Below are positions 9,647-19,887 of a stretch of DNA of 64,000 bases, in pieces. Made by a program: the position numbers and the translations under genes. Position 1 is the stretch's first letter. Every line of letters begins with the position of its first letter. This stretch comes from Peribacillus asahii (lineage in GTDB: Bacteria; Bacillota; Bacilli; Bacillales; DSM-1321), in assembly GCF_003570725.1 (NCBI RefSeq), contig NZ_QWVS01000002.1, forward strand, positions 248,001 through 312,000, in the 5' to 3' direction. The notes beneath the pieces were generated by a model. The model ran no database searches. It was not told the DNA's origin and saw only the letters and a list, made by a program, of their open reading frames with translations.

Positions 9647-10957
9647 CTATTTTCTTTGGCGTCCAAAAATTCGAATCGGTGTACCTTCAAAATCAAAGGC
9701 CTCACGAATTCGATTTTCTAAAAATCTCTCATAAGAGAAATGCAATAGTTCGGGATCATTGACAAATACAACAAATGTCGGTGGTTTAATGGCCACTTGA
9801 GTCGTGTAATAAATTTTCAAACGACTGCCATTATGTGTCGGTGTTGGATTCATAGCCACCGCGTCCATAATTACTTCATTTAACACATTCGTTTGAACAC
9901 GAAGAGCATGATTTTCACTTACTCGATCAATAATTGGTACTAATGTATGGGTTCTTTTTTTAGTTAATGCTGATAAATAAACAATCGGAGCATAATCCAA
10001 GAATAAGAAATGAGCACGAATATTTTCTTCAAATTCCTTCATCGTCTTCTCATTTTTTTCAATTGCATCCCATTTGTTCACAACAATAATGACAGCTCTT
10101 CCAGATTCATGTGCATAACCAGCGATTTTCTTATCTTGCTCACGAATCCCTTCCTCTGCATTCAATACAACAAGAACAACATCGGAGCGTTCGATTGCTC
10201 TTAATGCACGCAAAACGCTATATTTCTCTGTGCTTTCGTACACTTTCCCTTTTTTTCGCATCCCTGCTGTATCAATAATGACATATTCTTTCCCATTATA
10301 TGTATAAGGAGAATCAATCGCATCCCGTGTCGTTCCTTCAATATCACTAACAATAACACGTTCTTCACCTAACAAGGCATTGACAAGAGAGGATTTCCCA
10401 ACATTTGGACGACCGATTAAACTAAATTTAATTACGTCTTCTCCGTATTCTTCTCCAGTATATTTCGGGAAATATTCCGCTACTTTATCAAGTAAATCGC
10501 CTAAACCTAAGCCGTGTGATCCAGAAATCGGATACGGGTCGCCAAAACCTAATGAATAGAAATCCCAAATTTGCTCTCGCATCTCTGGATTATCAACTTT
10601 ATTCACTGCCAGCACGACAGGTTTTTTTGATTTATATAAAATCTTCGCTACTTCTTCATCAGCAGCTGTAACACCTTCACGCCCATTCGTCATAAAAATG
10701 ATTACATCTGCTTCATCAATAGCAATTTCAGCCTGTTGACGAATTTGTTCGAGGAATGGCTCATCACCAATATCAATTCCTCCTGTATCAATAATGTTAA
10801 AATCATATGTCAGCCACTCACCTGAACTGTAGATTCGATCCCTTGTAACACCTGGGATATCTTCTACAATCGAGACGCGCTCGCCAACAATTCTATTGAA
10901 GATTGTTGATTTTCCTACATTTGGACGACCAACAATTGCAACAACCGGTTTCGGCAT
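9647..10957 (-). CDS. der: Ribosome-assembly GTPase Der (EngA)
   Basis: Essential double GTPase that acts in maturation of the 50S ribosomal subunit. It is 436 aa. Two G domains are visible, with P-loops GRPNVGKST (about 10-18) and GRPNVGKSS (about 183-191), DTAG-type G3 motifs (DTGG and DTAG) and NKxD motifs (NKVD and NKWD). A C-terminal KH-like domain ends in IRIFGRQRK. Upstream of gpsA in the same unit. Confidence 0.98.
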   Translation of the reverse strand: MPKPVVAIVGRPNVGKSTIFNRIVGERVSIVEDIPGVTRDRIYSSGEWLTYDFNIIDTGGIDIGDEPFLEQIRQQAEIAIDEADVIIFMTNGREGVTAADEEVAKILYKSKKPVVLAVNKVDNPEMREQIWDFYSLGFGDPYPISGSHGLGLGDLLDKVAEYFPKYTGEEYGEDVIKFSLIGRPNVGKSSLVNALLGEERVIVSDIEGTTRDAIDSPYTYNGKEYVIIDTAGMRKKGKVYESTEKYSVLRALRAIERSDVVLVVLNAEEGIREQDKKIAGYAHESGRAVIIVVNKWDAIEKNEKTMKEFEENIRAHFLFLDYAPIVYLSALTKKRTHTLVPIIDRVSENHALRVQTNVLNEVIMDAVAMNPTPTHNGSRLKIYYTTQVAIKPPTFVVFVNDPELLHFSYERFLENRIREAFDFEGTPIRIFGRQRK

Positions 10958-11392
10958 TGCTTTTCACCCTTTCTCATCTGTATCTCTGTATAAAGCGAAA
11001 CTGTATTCATTAGGAAACGCCCATTAAGTGTTAGTTGAATTAATCAGACCTTTACAAGCAGTTGTTCCTCACTCCCTCTTCGTCTTAACTAGGGACTGAC
11101 TGCTTATTAATGGACAATCAAACGATGAAATTCATATATGTCTTGCAAATAACTTCTTTACATAACATTCTTAACTTCCATGGACTATATCCAATGAAAA
11201 ACGACTCAAAACGAAGACAGCTTGCCAATTGACAAGCCTACAAGCAGAAGCTAAAGAATAACTATATTTAAGTTTGTTCTATATCATCTAATTTAAGCCT
11301 TTTATCCACTAACTATCCTATAGTATCAAATTTTTCAATAATCAACAATGATTGTCTATCTAAAAGGCCGAAGATGAACGGTTTTTCGTACC
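10958..11392. other. Intergenic region between yphA and der
   Basis: 435 bases without a credible ORF. B. subtilis carries seaA (yphB) around here and I see no trace of it. Positions 10991-11028 look like a decayed copy of the intergenic repeat described at 33990. An imperfect palindrome around CAATTG lies near 11219-11236. Confidence 0.5.
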
Positions 11393-12001
11393 TTATCCTT
11401 GTTTTTCCTTTAATAAAAATCTATTTTGAGAATGTGTATATAACAATGTAGTTATATACTCTAAACATACCCAAGCTAATTGGATAACTAATACGAAAGC
11501 AACACCGTCATGCCAAGCAAAGGAAAGAGCAGTGTAAGGCAAAGACTGATACTGCAATAAACCTGCAAAAAGACAATCACCCAATAACATGCCTAATACT
11601 AGAACGGCGATACGCAACTCCCACTCTTTTATGAGTAATAACACTAAGTAATTGAGAAAAATACCTTGTAAATATATCGGTTTTATAATGACCCAAATTG
11701 GATCAAGCAGAACAAATAATTGAAAACTTGCATAAGCTAACGCCAAAATAAAGCAACTGACTATGATCTCGATAGTTTTCCACAAATAAAACTTGCGCAT
11801 CGCTATACATAGAACAATAAACATATACAGTCCACTTAATTGGACAGTGAACGTATATATGGTTAAATGATAGCGAGTTAACAAAAGGACGGCTAACAGG
11901 TGAAATAATAAAGCAAGTCGAAAAGGCACCGCTTTTGGAACAAAAAACATCACACATACCCAAACCATCCACATAATCCAATAAAAAAATAAACCATCCA
12001 A
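11393..12001 (-). CDS. yphA: Multi-pass membrane protein YphA
   Basis: 202-aa, strongly hydrophobic protein with roughly six predicted membrane helices and a basic C-terminal tail (QNRFLLKEKQG). Size and position match YphA of Bacillus; function unknown. The start is TTG 12001, preceded by GGAGGTG at 7 bases. An overlapping alternative-frame ORF at 11703-12026 is a shadow. No enzyme motif is visible. Confidence 0.8.
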   Translation of the reverse strand: MDGLFFYWIMWMVWVCVMFFVPKAVPFRLALLFHLLAVLLLTRYHLTIYTFTVQLSGLYMFIVLCIAMRKFYLWKTIEIIVSCFILALAYASFQLFVLLDPIWVIIKPIYLQGIFLNYLVLLLIKEWELRIAVLVLGMLLGDCLFAGLLQYQSLPYTALSFAWHDGVAFVLVIQLAWVCLEYITTLLYTHSQNRFLLKEKQG

Positions 12002-12137
12002 CGGCGAGCACCTCCCTGCATACCATTATGGCTCGTTTTCCAATCGGATAAACCTTAAATCAAGCTAAATTCTATCCGTTATCTTTAAGGAATAAAAAAA
12101 TAAGATTTAGTTATCTTACAAAGAGGAGGTGTTTTAC

Positions 12138-12272
12138 GTGGGTAAAGATCGCCAAGAGAAAAAATTAAAACAAAGCCGCCGCGTTGAATCCGACCGTGAT
12201 CAATCGCTGCACTATTCCGGTTCAACTAGGTTAGAAAGTCCAGAGGAATCTAGGAAAAGAAATGAACATTAA
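12138..12272 (+). CDS. ypzI: Small hydrophilic YpzI-family protein
   Basis: 44-aa, highly charged protein beginning MGKDRQEKKLKQS and ending SRKRNEH. The start is GTG 12138, with a strong GAGGAGGT 7 bases upstream. It is one of the few plus-strand genes and is divergent from yphA. Sequence and location fit the Bacillus YpzI family, small proteins of unknown function. Confidence 0.8.
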   Translation: MGKDRQEKKLKQSRRVESDRDQSLHYSGSTRLESPEESRKRNEH

Positions 12273-12382
12273 TAGAATGTAGAGCTCCTTAGTCATTCCA
12301 TCAAGCGTTGAAAGCTAGAAAGTGAAGTACTGATGCAAGTTTCACTTTATCAGGCTGAATCAAAGCAGCTTGAGAGGCTAGA

Positions 12383-12426
12383 CAAAGTAAAGAAGCAAAG
12401 ATTAAACTCTTTGCTTCTTTACTTTG
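12383..12426 (-). terminator. 19-bp hairpin overlapping the fni stop
   Basis: Positions 12383-12401 and 12408-12426 are perfectly complementary over 19 bp with a 6-base loop. The fni stop codon (12419-12421) lies inside the right arm. No T-run follows on the minus strand, though the arm itself is T-rich on that strand. Confidence 0.7.
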
Positions 12427-13477
12427 CATATATTGAGCAGTCAACTCCTCTTTGAGTTAACCAATGATACGTTTTCCCTGAAATCACTAATTTCACTTGT
12501 TGCAATTCTTCAATTGTAGCGGCTCCAAGAGCAGTCATCATATATGTTAGCTCTTCTTGTAGATTCGTAATCTCTGTAATTAAGCCACAAACCCCTTGTT
12601 CTTTATACACTTTCAAAAAATAACCCGCTAATCCTACACTGTTTGCTCCGAGCGCCATACTTTTAACTATATCTAATGAAGTTTGCACCCCTCCAGAAGC
12701 AATAACAAAAAGATCTTTTGATAAAGAAACAGCTTCTACAATCGATGCTGCAGTAGGAATTCCCCAATCATTAAAATAGTTCAACACTTTCGTTCGTCGT
12801 TCATTCTCAATTTTAGCAAAATTTGTCCCTCCAAAACCTCCAACATCAACAATCGACACTCCAACTGAGGCAAGTTGCGCAACCGTTTCTTTACTCATTC
12901 CAAAACCAACTTCTTTCACAATAACAGGAACATGAAGCCTTTTACTAATCTCTTCAATATTTGCAAGTGACTTGGAGAAATCTCGATCTCCTTCAGGCAT
13001 CGTTAACTCTTGAATCACATTAAGGTGAAGTTGCAGAGCATCCGCTTCTAACATATCACAAGCTCGTAAAGCCTGTTCAACTGTCGCCTCAACCCCAACG
13101 TTTCCAATAATGATTCCCTTCGGATTTTCTTTTCTAACAATAGCATAAGATGCCAATTGACGAGCATCACGAATCGCAGACATTTGCGAGCCAACTGCCA
13201 TAGCGATATTCGTTTCTTTTGCCACTATCGCTAAATCTCGATTAATCTCTTCCGTTGTTTTCCCGCCGCCTCCAGTCATTGCATTGATAAAAATGGGCGA
13301 ACTTAATTGAAGTTCGCCCATTTTCGTAGCAAGATTCACCTGCTCAAGTGCAATGCCTGGTAAACTTTGGTGAACAAACGAAATATCATCAAATCCTGTT
13401 AAGCCTAGTTGACCTGTTTGTAATGCGTACTGGATATGATCTAATTTTCGTTTAGCTCTTTCCAAGGCTATCACCAT
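12419..13477 (-). CDS. fni: Isopentenyl-diphosphate delta-isomerase, type 2
   Basis: FMN- and NADPH-dependent enzyme interconverting isopentenyl and dimethylallyl diphosphate, supplying isoprenoids for menaquinone and undecaprenol. It is 352 aa with a TIM-barrel fold. Visible motifs are [10 protein letters not shown] (about 60-70), the HLNVIQE substrate motif, VGFGMSKE, and the FMN phosphate loops [12 protein letters not shown] and ASGGVQ. It starts 5 bases past the ypfD stop, so it is probably cotranscribed and coupled with ypfD. Confidence 0.95.
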   Translation of the reverse strand: MVIALERAKRKLDHIQYALQTGQLGLTGFDDISFVHQSLPGIALEQVNLATKMGELQLSSPIFINAMTGGGGKTTEEINRDLAIVAKETNIAMAVGSQMSAIRDARQLASYAIVRKENPKGIIIGNVGVEATVEQALRACDMLEADALQLHLNVIQELTMPEGDRDFSKSLANIEEISKRLHVPVIVKEVGFGMSKETVAQLASVGVSIVDVGGFGGTNFAKIENERRTKVLNYFNDWGIPTAASIVEAVSLSKDLFVIASGGVQTSLDIVKSMALGANSVGLAGYFLKVYKEQGVCGLITEITNLQEELTYMMTALGAATIEELQQVKLVISGKTYHWLTQRGVDCSIYAK

Positions 13478-13481
13478 CTAC

Positions 13482-14609
13482 TTATTTTAATTTCTTCAGT
13501 TGATCTCCAATCATCTCTCCTAGTTGAAATCCTTTTGATTCCTCAGGTAATTCATAATCAGAAATAGTTTGCGTTTTCGGTGTTTCTAATTCTTTAATAC
13601 TTAACGATAAACGTTGTTCTGCTTCATTCACATCAAGAACTTTCACTTGAACTGTTTGCCCTTCTTTTAATACTTCTTGAGGTGTAGCAATATGTTTAAA
13701 GGAGATTTGAGAGATATGAACAAGTCCTTCCACTCCAGGGAAAATTTCGACAAAAGCTCCGAATGAAACTAAACGCTTTACAACACCAGAATGAATCGAA
13801 TCTTTTGGTGCTTTCTCAGCAACACCATTCCATGGCCCTGGAAGCGTTTCTTTAATAGATAGGGAGATTCTTTCATTATCACGGTCTACTGAAAGAACTT
13901 TAACTTGTACTTTATCCCCTTCAGTAACAACATCTGTCGCCTTATCAACATGCTGATGCGAAAGCTGAGAAATATGAACTAAGCCGTCTACACCACCAAT
14001 ATCCACAAATGCACCAAAGTTTGTGATACGTTGAACTGTTCCTTCTAATACTTGTCCGCTATGAATCGTATCCAAGATTGTCAGCTTTTGCTTTGCCTTT
14101 TCTTCTTGAACAACAGCACGATGAGAAAGAATTAAACGATTTTTTTCTTTTTCTAGTTCAACAATTTTAAATGTTAATGTTTTATTTTTATAATCTGTGA
14201 AATCTTCAACGAAATAATCTTCTACAAGCGACGCAGGAACAAAACCTCTAACGCCTAAATCAACAACAAGGCCGCCCTTCACAACATCTTTTACTTCTGC
14301 TTCAAACACTTCGCCGCTTTCAAATTTCTTTTCAAGATCATCCCAAGCCTTTAACGCATCGACTTTTCTTTTTGAAAGAATAAGAGCTTCTTCTTCTACT
14401 TTAGTCACTTCAAGTTCAAGCTTATCTCCTACGGAAACAGCATCAGACGCCTTTTCAATATGAAGACTAGAAAGCTCACTAATCGGAATAATCCCTTGCG
14501 TTTGACCATCTTCAACATTAACAAGTACTTGTTTCTCTTCGACTTTTGTAACAACCGCTTTTACTTGATCCCCTACTTGGTACTTAACTTGATTCATCTC
14601 TTCTGTCAT
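13482..14609 (-). CDS. ypfD: S1-domain RNA-binding protein (RpsA homolog YpfD)
   Basis: RNA-binding protein of 375 aa made of four S1 domains. Repeated landmarks are VKGGLVVDLGVRGFVPASLV, ITNFGAFVDIGGVDGLVHIS and LVSFGAFVEIFPGVEGLVHIS, each followed by SLSIKE-type strands. In Bacillus it is shorter than the six-domain E. coli S1 and is not an essential ribosomal protein. The start ATG 14609 has AAGGAGG upstream. It leads the ypfD-fni pair. Confidence 0.93.
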   Translation of the reverse strand: MTEEMNQVKYQVGDQVKAVVTKVEEKQVLVNVEDGQTQGIIPISELSSLHIEKASDAVSVGDKLELEVTKVEEEALILSKRKVDALKAWDDLEKKFESGEVFEAEVKDVVKGGLVVDLGVRGFVPASLVEDYFVEDFTDYKNKTLTFKIVELEKEKNRLILSHRAVVQEEKAKQKLTILDTIHSGQVLEGTVQRITNFGAFVDIGGVDGLVHISQLSHQHVDKATDVVTEGDKVQVKVLSVDRDNERISLSIKETLPGPWNGVAEKAPKDSIHSGVVKRLVSFGAFVEIFPGVEGLVHISQISFKHIATPQEVLKEGQTVQVKVLDVNEAEQRLSLSIKELETPKTQTISDYELPEESKGFQLGEMIGDQLKKLK

Positions 14610-14794
14610 TACTAACTCCTCCTTAACCCATGACTGCTCAGCAGATTTTCTAATTATTTATTGGCTATATTGTTCTTTCATTGTTTCTAAAAAAGATAAA
14701 CAACTATATACAATCTCTATAATCTATTAACCAAGGAAAAAATATCCTTTTTTATAAATTCCAACAAAACCAGAAAATTGTCAAGTAAGAAGAA

Positions 14795-15382
14795 TTATTT
14801 ATGTGCAGAAATTAATTTTCTGATTTCATCCATAATAACCTCTGTTGCTTCTTCAGGTGATATTTTTTGTTCACGATACTGACTAAAATCAATCGGTTTT
14901 CCGTAAACAACCCTTAACTTTTGGAACGGTTTATATGGCCCAATAATCGCACAAGGTACAACGGCAGCATTGGTACGCAACGCAAAGAATCCAGCTCCCG
15001 CAAGGCCTTTCCCAAGCTCTCCCGTTTTACTTCTCGTTCCCTCAGGAAACAGTCCTAGCACTTCACCCTCTTTTAAAAGCTTTAAGCCTTTTTTAAGCGC
15101 CCCTTTATCACTCATCCCTCTTTTGACAGGAAAGACATTAATGGTTGGTAAAATTTGCTTCAAAATAGGAACATGAAATAATTCTTCCTTTGCCATAAAA
15201 TGAATGACCCGGGGAGAGGTGAGCCCAACAACTGGTGGATCTAAATTATCAATATGATTAGCACAAATAAGCACGCCGCCATCCTTCGGAAAGCTTTCTG
15301 TTCCAATCGTTTGAATTCGAAATAACGGCTTTAATATTATTGTTACAACAGTTTTCCCAAATCTGTACAAATTCACGCTCAT
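14795..15382 (-). CDS. plsC: 1-acyl-glycerol-3-phosphate acyltransferase
   Basis: Acylates lysophosphatidic acid to phosphatidic acid at the inner membrane. It is 195 aa. The acyltransferase block I is NHIDNLD (NHx4D, about 43-49), block III is [12 protein letters not shown] (about 113-124), and IIGPYKP follows. The start overlaps the cmk stop by 4 bases (ATGA), indicating translational coupling. Distinct from any second PlsC copy the genome may have. Confidence 0.92.
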   Translation of the reverse strand: MSVNLYRFGKTVVTIILKPLFRIQTIGTESFPKDGGVLICANHIDNLDPPVVGLTSPRVIHFMAKEELFHVPILKQILPTINVFPVKRGMSDKGALKKGLKLLKEGEVLGLFPEGTRSKTGELGKGLAGAGFFALRTNAAVVPCAIIGPYKPFQKLRVVYGKPIDFSQYREQKISPEEATEVIMDEIRKLISAHK

Positions 15383-16053
15383 CGTGTCCTTTCTTGAACT
15401 AAAGACATGATTCGATTCACTACTTGTTGAATGGTGAGCGAAGTTGTATCAATTTCAATGGCATCTTCTGCTTTTCTCAATGGCGATACTTCACGTTCGG
15501 AATCCAATTTGTCTCGCATAGCAATTTCTCTTTTTAGTTGTTCAATATCTGATTGAAACCCTTTTTTAATATTTTCTTGATGTCGACGCTCAGCACGCTC
15601 TTCTACGGAAGCTATCATAAAAATTTTGACTTCTGCATTCGGCAAGACATGTGTACCAATATCTCGACCATCCATCACAACGCCTCCACTTTCTGCAAAC
15701 AACTGCTGTCTACGGACCATTTCTTCACGAATAAGTCGATGTTTCGCTACTTCTGAAACAGAATTTGTTACGTCATGCGTTCGAATGTCTGATGTAACAT
15801 TTTGGCCATCAACAAAAACGAGTTGCCCTTGTTCACTTGGCTGCAATTCAATTTCTGTTTCCATTAATAGCGTAAATAAATCTTGTTCGTTCGTAATCGA
15901 TACCGATTGTTGTAATGCCTTGTACGTTAGAGCTCGATACATCGCACCTGTATCTACATATATGTAATGACACGCTTCTGCAACAATTTTTGCAATTGTA
16001 CTTTTTCCAGCAGCTGCTGGTCCATCAATTGCAATTGATATTTTCTTGTTCAT
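15379..16053 (-). CDS. cmk: Cytidylate kinase
   Basis: Phosphorylates CMP and dCMP, recycling nucleotides from RNA and phospholipid turnover. It is 224 aa from ATG 16053. The P-loop is GPAAAGKST (about 12-20). The NMP-binding segment [14 protein letters not shown] and the [14 protein letters not shown] motif follow. I choose ATG 16053 because GGAGG lies about 6 bases upstream; an 8-residue extension to 16077 has none. Coupled to plsC. Confidence 0.97.
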   Translation of the reverse strand: MNKKISIAIDGPAAAGKSTIAKIVAEACHYIYVDTGAMYRALTYKALQQSVSITNEQDLFTLLMETEIELQPSEQGQLVFVDGQNVTSDIRTHDVTNSVSEVAKHRLIREEMVRRQQLFAESGGVVMDGRDIGTHVLPNAEVKIFMIASVEERAERRHQENIKKGFQSDIEQLKREIAMRDKLDSEREVSPLRKAEDAIEIDTTSLTIQQVVNRIMSLVQERTR

Positions 16054-16417
16054 TAATGCCTCCTGTAATCCTGACAATCCTGCTGATTCATTTATTACCT
16101 TTTCATTTTATCACAAAAAGCGGAAAAATCATTAATAAAAGCCGCTGCATTCTTAATTAAAACACATGATTTATCCTCGCAAACGAACTATTATAACCAC
16201 GAGAACCTATCATGGTATTTGTTTGTATGCAACTTGAGCAGCTATTATCTGCTCAGCGAAATTACACAAAAAAATCAATATAATTTCCATTTATCAGCCT
16301 GATATATGAAACCGTTGATTTTGAATTCATTGCGTATAAAACCCCTGAGCATTTCATGAGGCTTTAAACGATTCCGAAATCATGTGATTAACATTAGTGT
16401 TTCACATAGCCTATTTA
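16054..16417. other. Intergenic region between ypfB and cmk
   Basis: 364 bases without a credible gene. It contains the inverted repeat TGAGCAG (16235-16241) / CTGCTCA (16249-16255), with no T-run in either direction. B. subtilis has the PilZ gene ypfA (motI) in this stretch of its chromosome; I see no remnant. Confidence 0.5.
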
Positions 16418-16603
16418 CTACTCTGAAACACCTTCAAATGTTTCAATAATTTTTGTGTAATTATTACTATTTACCCCTTCATATTGAGAGAGTTTAGTTA
16501 ATGGAATCATATTATCTTCTAAGCTTAGCAATACTTGAACGAATCCTAAAAATAGAGCTTGAATAATAATTAACTTTACAATAATTCTTTCCACTGCTTT
16601 CAT
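16418..16603 (-). CDS. ypfB: Small membrane protein YpfB (DUF5359)
   Basis: 61-aa protein with one hydrophobic helix (about residues 8-25: VKLIIIQALFLGFVQVLL) and an outer tail with QYEGVN. I start at ATG 16603, with AAGGAGATG upstream; the longer reading to 16660 would place that site inside the gene. It stands where YpfB lies in Bacillus. Function unknown. A terminator separates it from ypeB. Confidence 0.7.
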   Translation of the reverse strand: MKAVERIIVKLIIIQALFLGFVQVLLSLEDNMIPLTKLSQYEGVNSNNYTKIIETFEGVSE

Positions 16604-16678
16604 TGGAAACATCTCCTTCATTGGTTTACTATCAGTATGGAAAGAACTACTATGTTTCATTCACCATTTAACCAATAG

Positions 16679-16710
16679 AAAAGGAGAGGCACCTCAGCAC
16701 CTCTCCTTTT
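16679..16710 (-). terminator. Terminator after sleB-ypeB
   Basis: AAAAGGAGAGG (from 16679) pairs with CCTCTCCTTTT (to 16710); on the minus strand the stem ends in TTTT. It is 7 bases past the ypeB stop. Confidence 0.85.
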
Positions 16711-16716
16711 CTTCGT

Positions 16717-18069
16717 TTATAACATATTTTCATACACAGGCTCTGAATTTTTCAATTTTTCTACCTTTTCTTCTTGACCATCCTCTGCATTAATGAAAAT
16801 ACGATATGTGTCATTATCGATGACTCCAAGAAATTCATAGCAAAGCACTTCTTCACCAATATCATTGATAATAATTGCTTCTCTTTGCTCCATAATCTTA
16901 ACTTGTGAATTAATGTGCTCTTTTGCTTTATCCACAGAAATTTTAGCATCGTCAATACTTCGTAACTTATGAGCTTGCAAATACTCATCAGCTGAAAAAC
17001 CGATAATAGAACCATCATCCAAAGCAACCTTCACTTTTACCGAATCCGGATACACTCGCACCCCATCCACAGATGCTACAAAAGTAAATAAACCAATTTG
17101 ATCGTACTGTGAGCTCTCAAATAAATCGAGTGAATCAAAATGATGATTCTTTAAAAAATTGCTCGCTTTTGTATAGGCTTGGTTTAAATCTAGTTTCGCT
17201 TGTTTGACCGTTCGGTTGTTTAAATACCAGATTGGATAACCACCTTTTTTCGTGATATCCATATTGACTTCAATACCTGTCGCTTTTTCTAACAAACTGA
17301 CACTATAAAAGCCATAGTCTGACCCTTTTCCGTTTTCTTCAACTCTTACTTTTACATCGTCTTCAAAATCCGCATACTTTTTCGCAATTGCAATAGCTTC
17401 TTTTTTGGAGATTCTTTTGCCTTCTACATGCTGATAGATATCATCTTTTTCGTTTGTTGATAAAAAGGTTGGATTTTGGGCATTTGTCTCCGTATAGCCT
17501 GACACTTTCTTCTCAACCGTCTTAAATCCATCGATAATCGTATTGTCTACCGTTTCGTCATTTGAGGCTAGAGCTAGTTCCACATCCATCCAACGAAGAT
17601 TATTTTTGATTACGGCATATTGAACCTTTCTTAGCTCATCTTGTATCTCACTTGACTGACTATAAAGTGATTTAAGGTTTTTATATTCTTGGTCGGTTAA
17701 CGGTTCTTTCTCTAAATCTCTGACAGCCGTCCGATAACTAAAATTACCGATATCATATAAAAACTCTTCTGTTTTATTAAACGGCATCAATGCAAGTGGG
17801 AGTTGGCCGACATCGTTTTGGGCTTCCGACGTAAGTCTCCATACTTCTATTAAGGCTGGGCTTAATGATTTACGAGAATTCATCGCAAGTGTTGTACCAA
17901 TTTTATCATGCAATAAATCCAATTGATAATTCAAATCATGAAACGCACGTTGATAATTGTTTTCAGCATGAACAAGCACGGCATTTTTTTCTTTATGCTC
18001 TTGATACCCCCAAAATCCTGTTCCAACAACAGCAACTGCTAATAAACCAATCAATATATTCCTAATCAA
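16717..18069 (-). CDS. ypeB: Germination protein YpeB
   Basis: Spore inner-membrane partner that stabilises and localises the cortex-lytic enzyme SleB. It is 450 aa. One N-terminal membrane anchor (about residues 4-22), a helical N-terminal domain, then PepSY-type repeats in the C-terminal half. The start is TTG 18069, preceded by AGAGGTG at 7 bases. It lies 14 bases after sleB, the conserved sleB-ypeB pair that is transcribed in the forespore in Bacillus. Confidence 0.95.
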   Translation of the reverse strand: MIRNILIGLLAVAVVGTGFWGYQEHKEKNAVLVHAENNYQRAFHDLNYQLDLLHDKIGTTLAMNSRKSLSPALIEVWRLTSEAQNDVGQLPLALMPFNKTEEFLYDIGNFSYRTAVRDLEKEPLTDQEYKNLKSLYSQSSEIQDELRKVQYAVIKNNLRWMDVELALASNDETVDNTIIDGFKTVEKKVSGYTETNAQNPTFLSTNEKDDIYQHVEGKRISKKEAIAIAKKYADFEDDVKVRVEENGKGSDYGFYSVSLLEKATGIEVNMDITKKGGYPIWYLNNRTVKQAKLDLNQAYTKASNFLKNHHFDSLDLFESSQYDQIGLFTFVASVDGVRVYPDSVKVKVALDDGSIIGFSADEYLQAHKLRSIDDAKISVDKAKEHINSQVKIMEQREAIIINDIGEEVLCYEFLGVIDNDTYRIFINAEDGQEEKVEKLKNSEPVYENML

Positions 18070-18083
18070 TCTATCTCACCTCT

Positions 18084-18944
18084 TTACTTACAGAAAATAT
18101 GTTTGCCGATTTTTTTAATTTGAGGTCTTGACCAAATCCATCCGCTTGTTGCCGTGTCAGGATTAAAGTAATACTCAGCATTTCCAGTTGGATCCCACCC
18201 ATTAATAGCATCAATAACAGCTTCCTTCGCCGTTTCATTCGGTGTTAACCAAATTTGACCGTCTGCTACAGCAGTAAAAGCTCCCGGTTCAAAAATAACT
18301 CCTGAAACCGTATTCGGAAAGGAAGGACTTTGCACTCGATTTAAAATGACAGAAGCAACTGCAACCTGACCAACATACGGCTCACCACGTGATTCACCAT
18401 ATACCGCATTTGCCATCAATTGAATATCATTTTGCGAAAATCCTTCCGGTAAACTAGCAGACGTTGTTGCAGTTTGTGCTGGTGCATTTTGCGAGCCTGC
18501 AGTACCCTTGTTTGAAGTCCCATTTGAGGGAGGCGTTGTTGTTTTCTGCTTTACCTGCTTGTCAATATCCACTCCACCATAATAAGTAAATTCATTTCCT
18601 TTATTAATTTGGCCATGAACAAATTCCCGATTAAAATTAGATGCCTTTGTTAACTTGTTTTTCGTTGTAGTACCAGCTAAACCATCTACCGGCAAGCCGA
18701 AGTCCTGTTGGAAATTTCTAAGTGCCCAATATGTTCCCCAGCCATATACCCCATCAATCTTTCCATGATAATATCCAATGTTTTGCAGCCTTGCTTGAAG
18801 CTCAATTACGTCATCACCTATTGAACCACGCTGGATTACTTGACTTGAAAAGGCTTGTATCCTTGCATCAGGAATCCATATACAACTCATCATGATACAT
18901 ACAAAGACTATGAGCCATTTCCATTTTGACGAAATTCCTTTCAT
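18084..18944 (-). CDS. sleB: Spore cortex-lytic enzyme SleB
   Basis: Lytic transglycosylase that degrades muramic-lactam-containing cortex during germination. It is 286 aa: N-terminal signal peptide (about 1-32), PG_binding_1 domain (about 40-98, with GSIGDDVIELQARLQNIGYY), a linker rich in Thr, Pro and Gln, and a C-terminal Hydrolase_2 domain (about 160-286). The catalytic Glu is in AVYGESRGEPYVGQVAVA. I use ATG 18944 (AGAGGAG upstream); the ORF extends to 18965 without support. Expected to be sigma-G controlled from homologs. Confidence 0.96.
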   Translation of the reverse strand: MKGISSKWKWLIVFVCIMMSCIWIPDARIQAFSSQVIQRGSIGDDVIELQARLQNIGYYHGKIDGVYGWGTYWALRNFQQDFGLPVDGLAGTTTKNKLTKASNFNREFVHGQINKGNEFTYYGGVDIDKQVKQKTTTPPSNGTSNKGTAGSQNAPAQTATTSASLPEGFSQNDIQLMANAVYGESRGEPYVGQVAVASVILNRVQSPSFPNTVSGVIFEPGAFTAVADGQIWLTPNETAKEAVIDAINGWDPTGNAEYYFNPDTATSGWIWSRPQIKKIGKHIFCK

Positions 18945-19018
18945 CAAAAACACTCCTCTTTTCATAAATTAACGTAACCCTATTTTCTGCTGTGGTGACA
19001 TTTTTATTCCAAGTCAAT

Positions 19019-19053
19019 AAAAAACGGAGCGGGCAAATAATGCCAACACTCCG
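19019..19053 (-). terminator. Terminator after prsW
   Basis: On the minus strand CGGAG...GGCA pairs with TGCC...CTCCG (a small internal bulge), then TTTTTT. Sited between prsW and sleB. Confidence 0.8.
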
Positions 19054-19117
19054 AAATTCATCCCAAACTTAACAAGCAGTAAACCTCTCACTGCTGGAAA
19101 TGTCAATTTATTTTCTA

Positions 19118-19792
19118 TTAATATCTAGAAGCCATTTTAGCTGCATGAAAATCTGATAAAATTCGTGCTCGTTTCACCTTCTTCAAACCAAACCACCATA
19201 AGTAAATCATAAACGGCATCATCCAGTACACCCACATTTTCTGGGTAATCAAAATGTAATCATATACACCGTGAAGAAGAAACGGTACAACTAAAGCAGC
19301 CAATACATAATAGCGATTTTTCACGACTGCAAATTTGGCTTTTCCTAAATAATACCCCATAATCACACCGAACAGAGCATGACTCGATACAGGCAGCATC
19401 GCCCTTACGAAAGCATGCTCCACACCATTGGCTAATAGATACAAAATATTTTCCATCGTCGCAAACCCTAATGAAACAGCTGCTCCATAAACAATACCAT
19501 CATATGGTTCATCGAAAGCAACATGTTGATAGATTGCGAACATTAAAATAAACCATTTAAAAAACTCTTCTAAAAGGGATGCCCAGAAAAAAGCTGTACC
19601 AAAATCTGTCTTAAAAACACCTTCTGTTTCCAACACATATTGTAAAAACATAATTGGAAATACAAGAAAGACACCATATAAAAACGTCTTTAATACAACT
19701 GAAATAGGCTCCGTATCATACTGATCTTTTAAATAAAAATAACTGAGCAGAGCCAAGCCAGGGGCAATGGCAGCTGACAATATGATCAGCAT
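19118..19792 (-). CDS. prsW: Intramembrane protease PrsW
   Basis: Membrane protease that makes the first cut in the anti-sigma factor RsiW, releasing sigma-W under envelope stress. It is 224 aa with several membrane helices. Conserved motifs are LLEEFFKWF (EExxK type, about 70-78), [10 protein letters not shown], and the His-containing [15 protein letters not shown] and LLHGVYDY, which place it in the CPBP/PrsW superfamily. rsiW and sigW are not in the window. Confidence 0.92.
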   Translation of the reverse strand: MLIILSAAIAPGLALLSYFYLKDQYDTEPISVVLKTFLYGVFLVFPIMFLQYVLETEGVFKTDFGTAFFWASLLEEFFKWFILMFAIYQHVAFDEPYDGIVYGAAVSLGFATMENILYLLANGVEHAFVRAMLPVSSHALFGVIMGYYLGKAKFAVVKNRYYVLAALVVPFLLHGVYDYILITQKMWVYWMMPFMIYLWWFGLKKVKRARILSDFHAAKMASRY

Positions 19793-19887
19793 TTACTGAC
19801 CTCTCTTCTTTTTGGTTTGGCTATATTACAGGCAACCTGAAATATAAACATTATTTGTATACTATTCGTTTATTTTCAAAGCAACCT

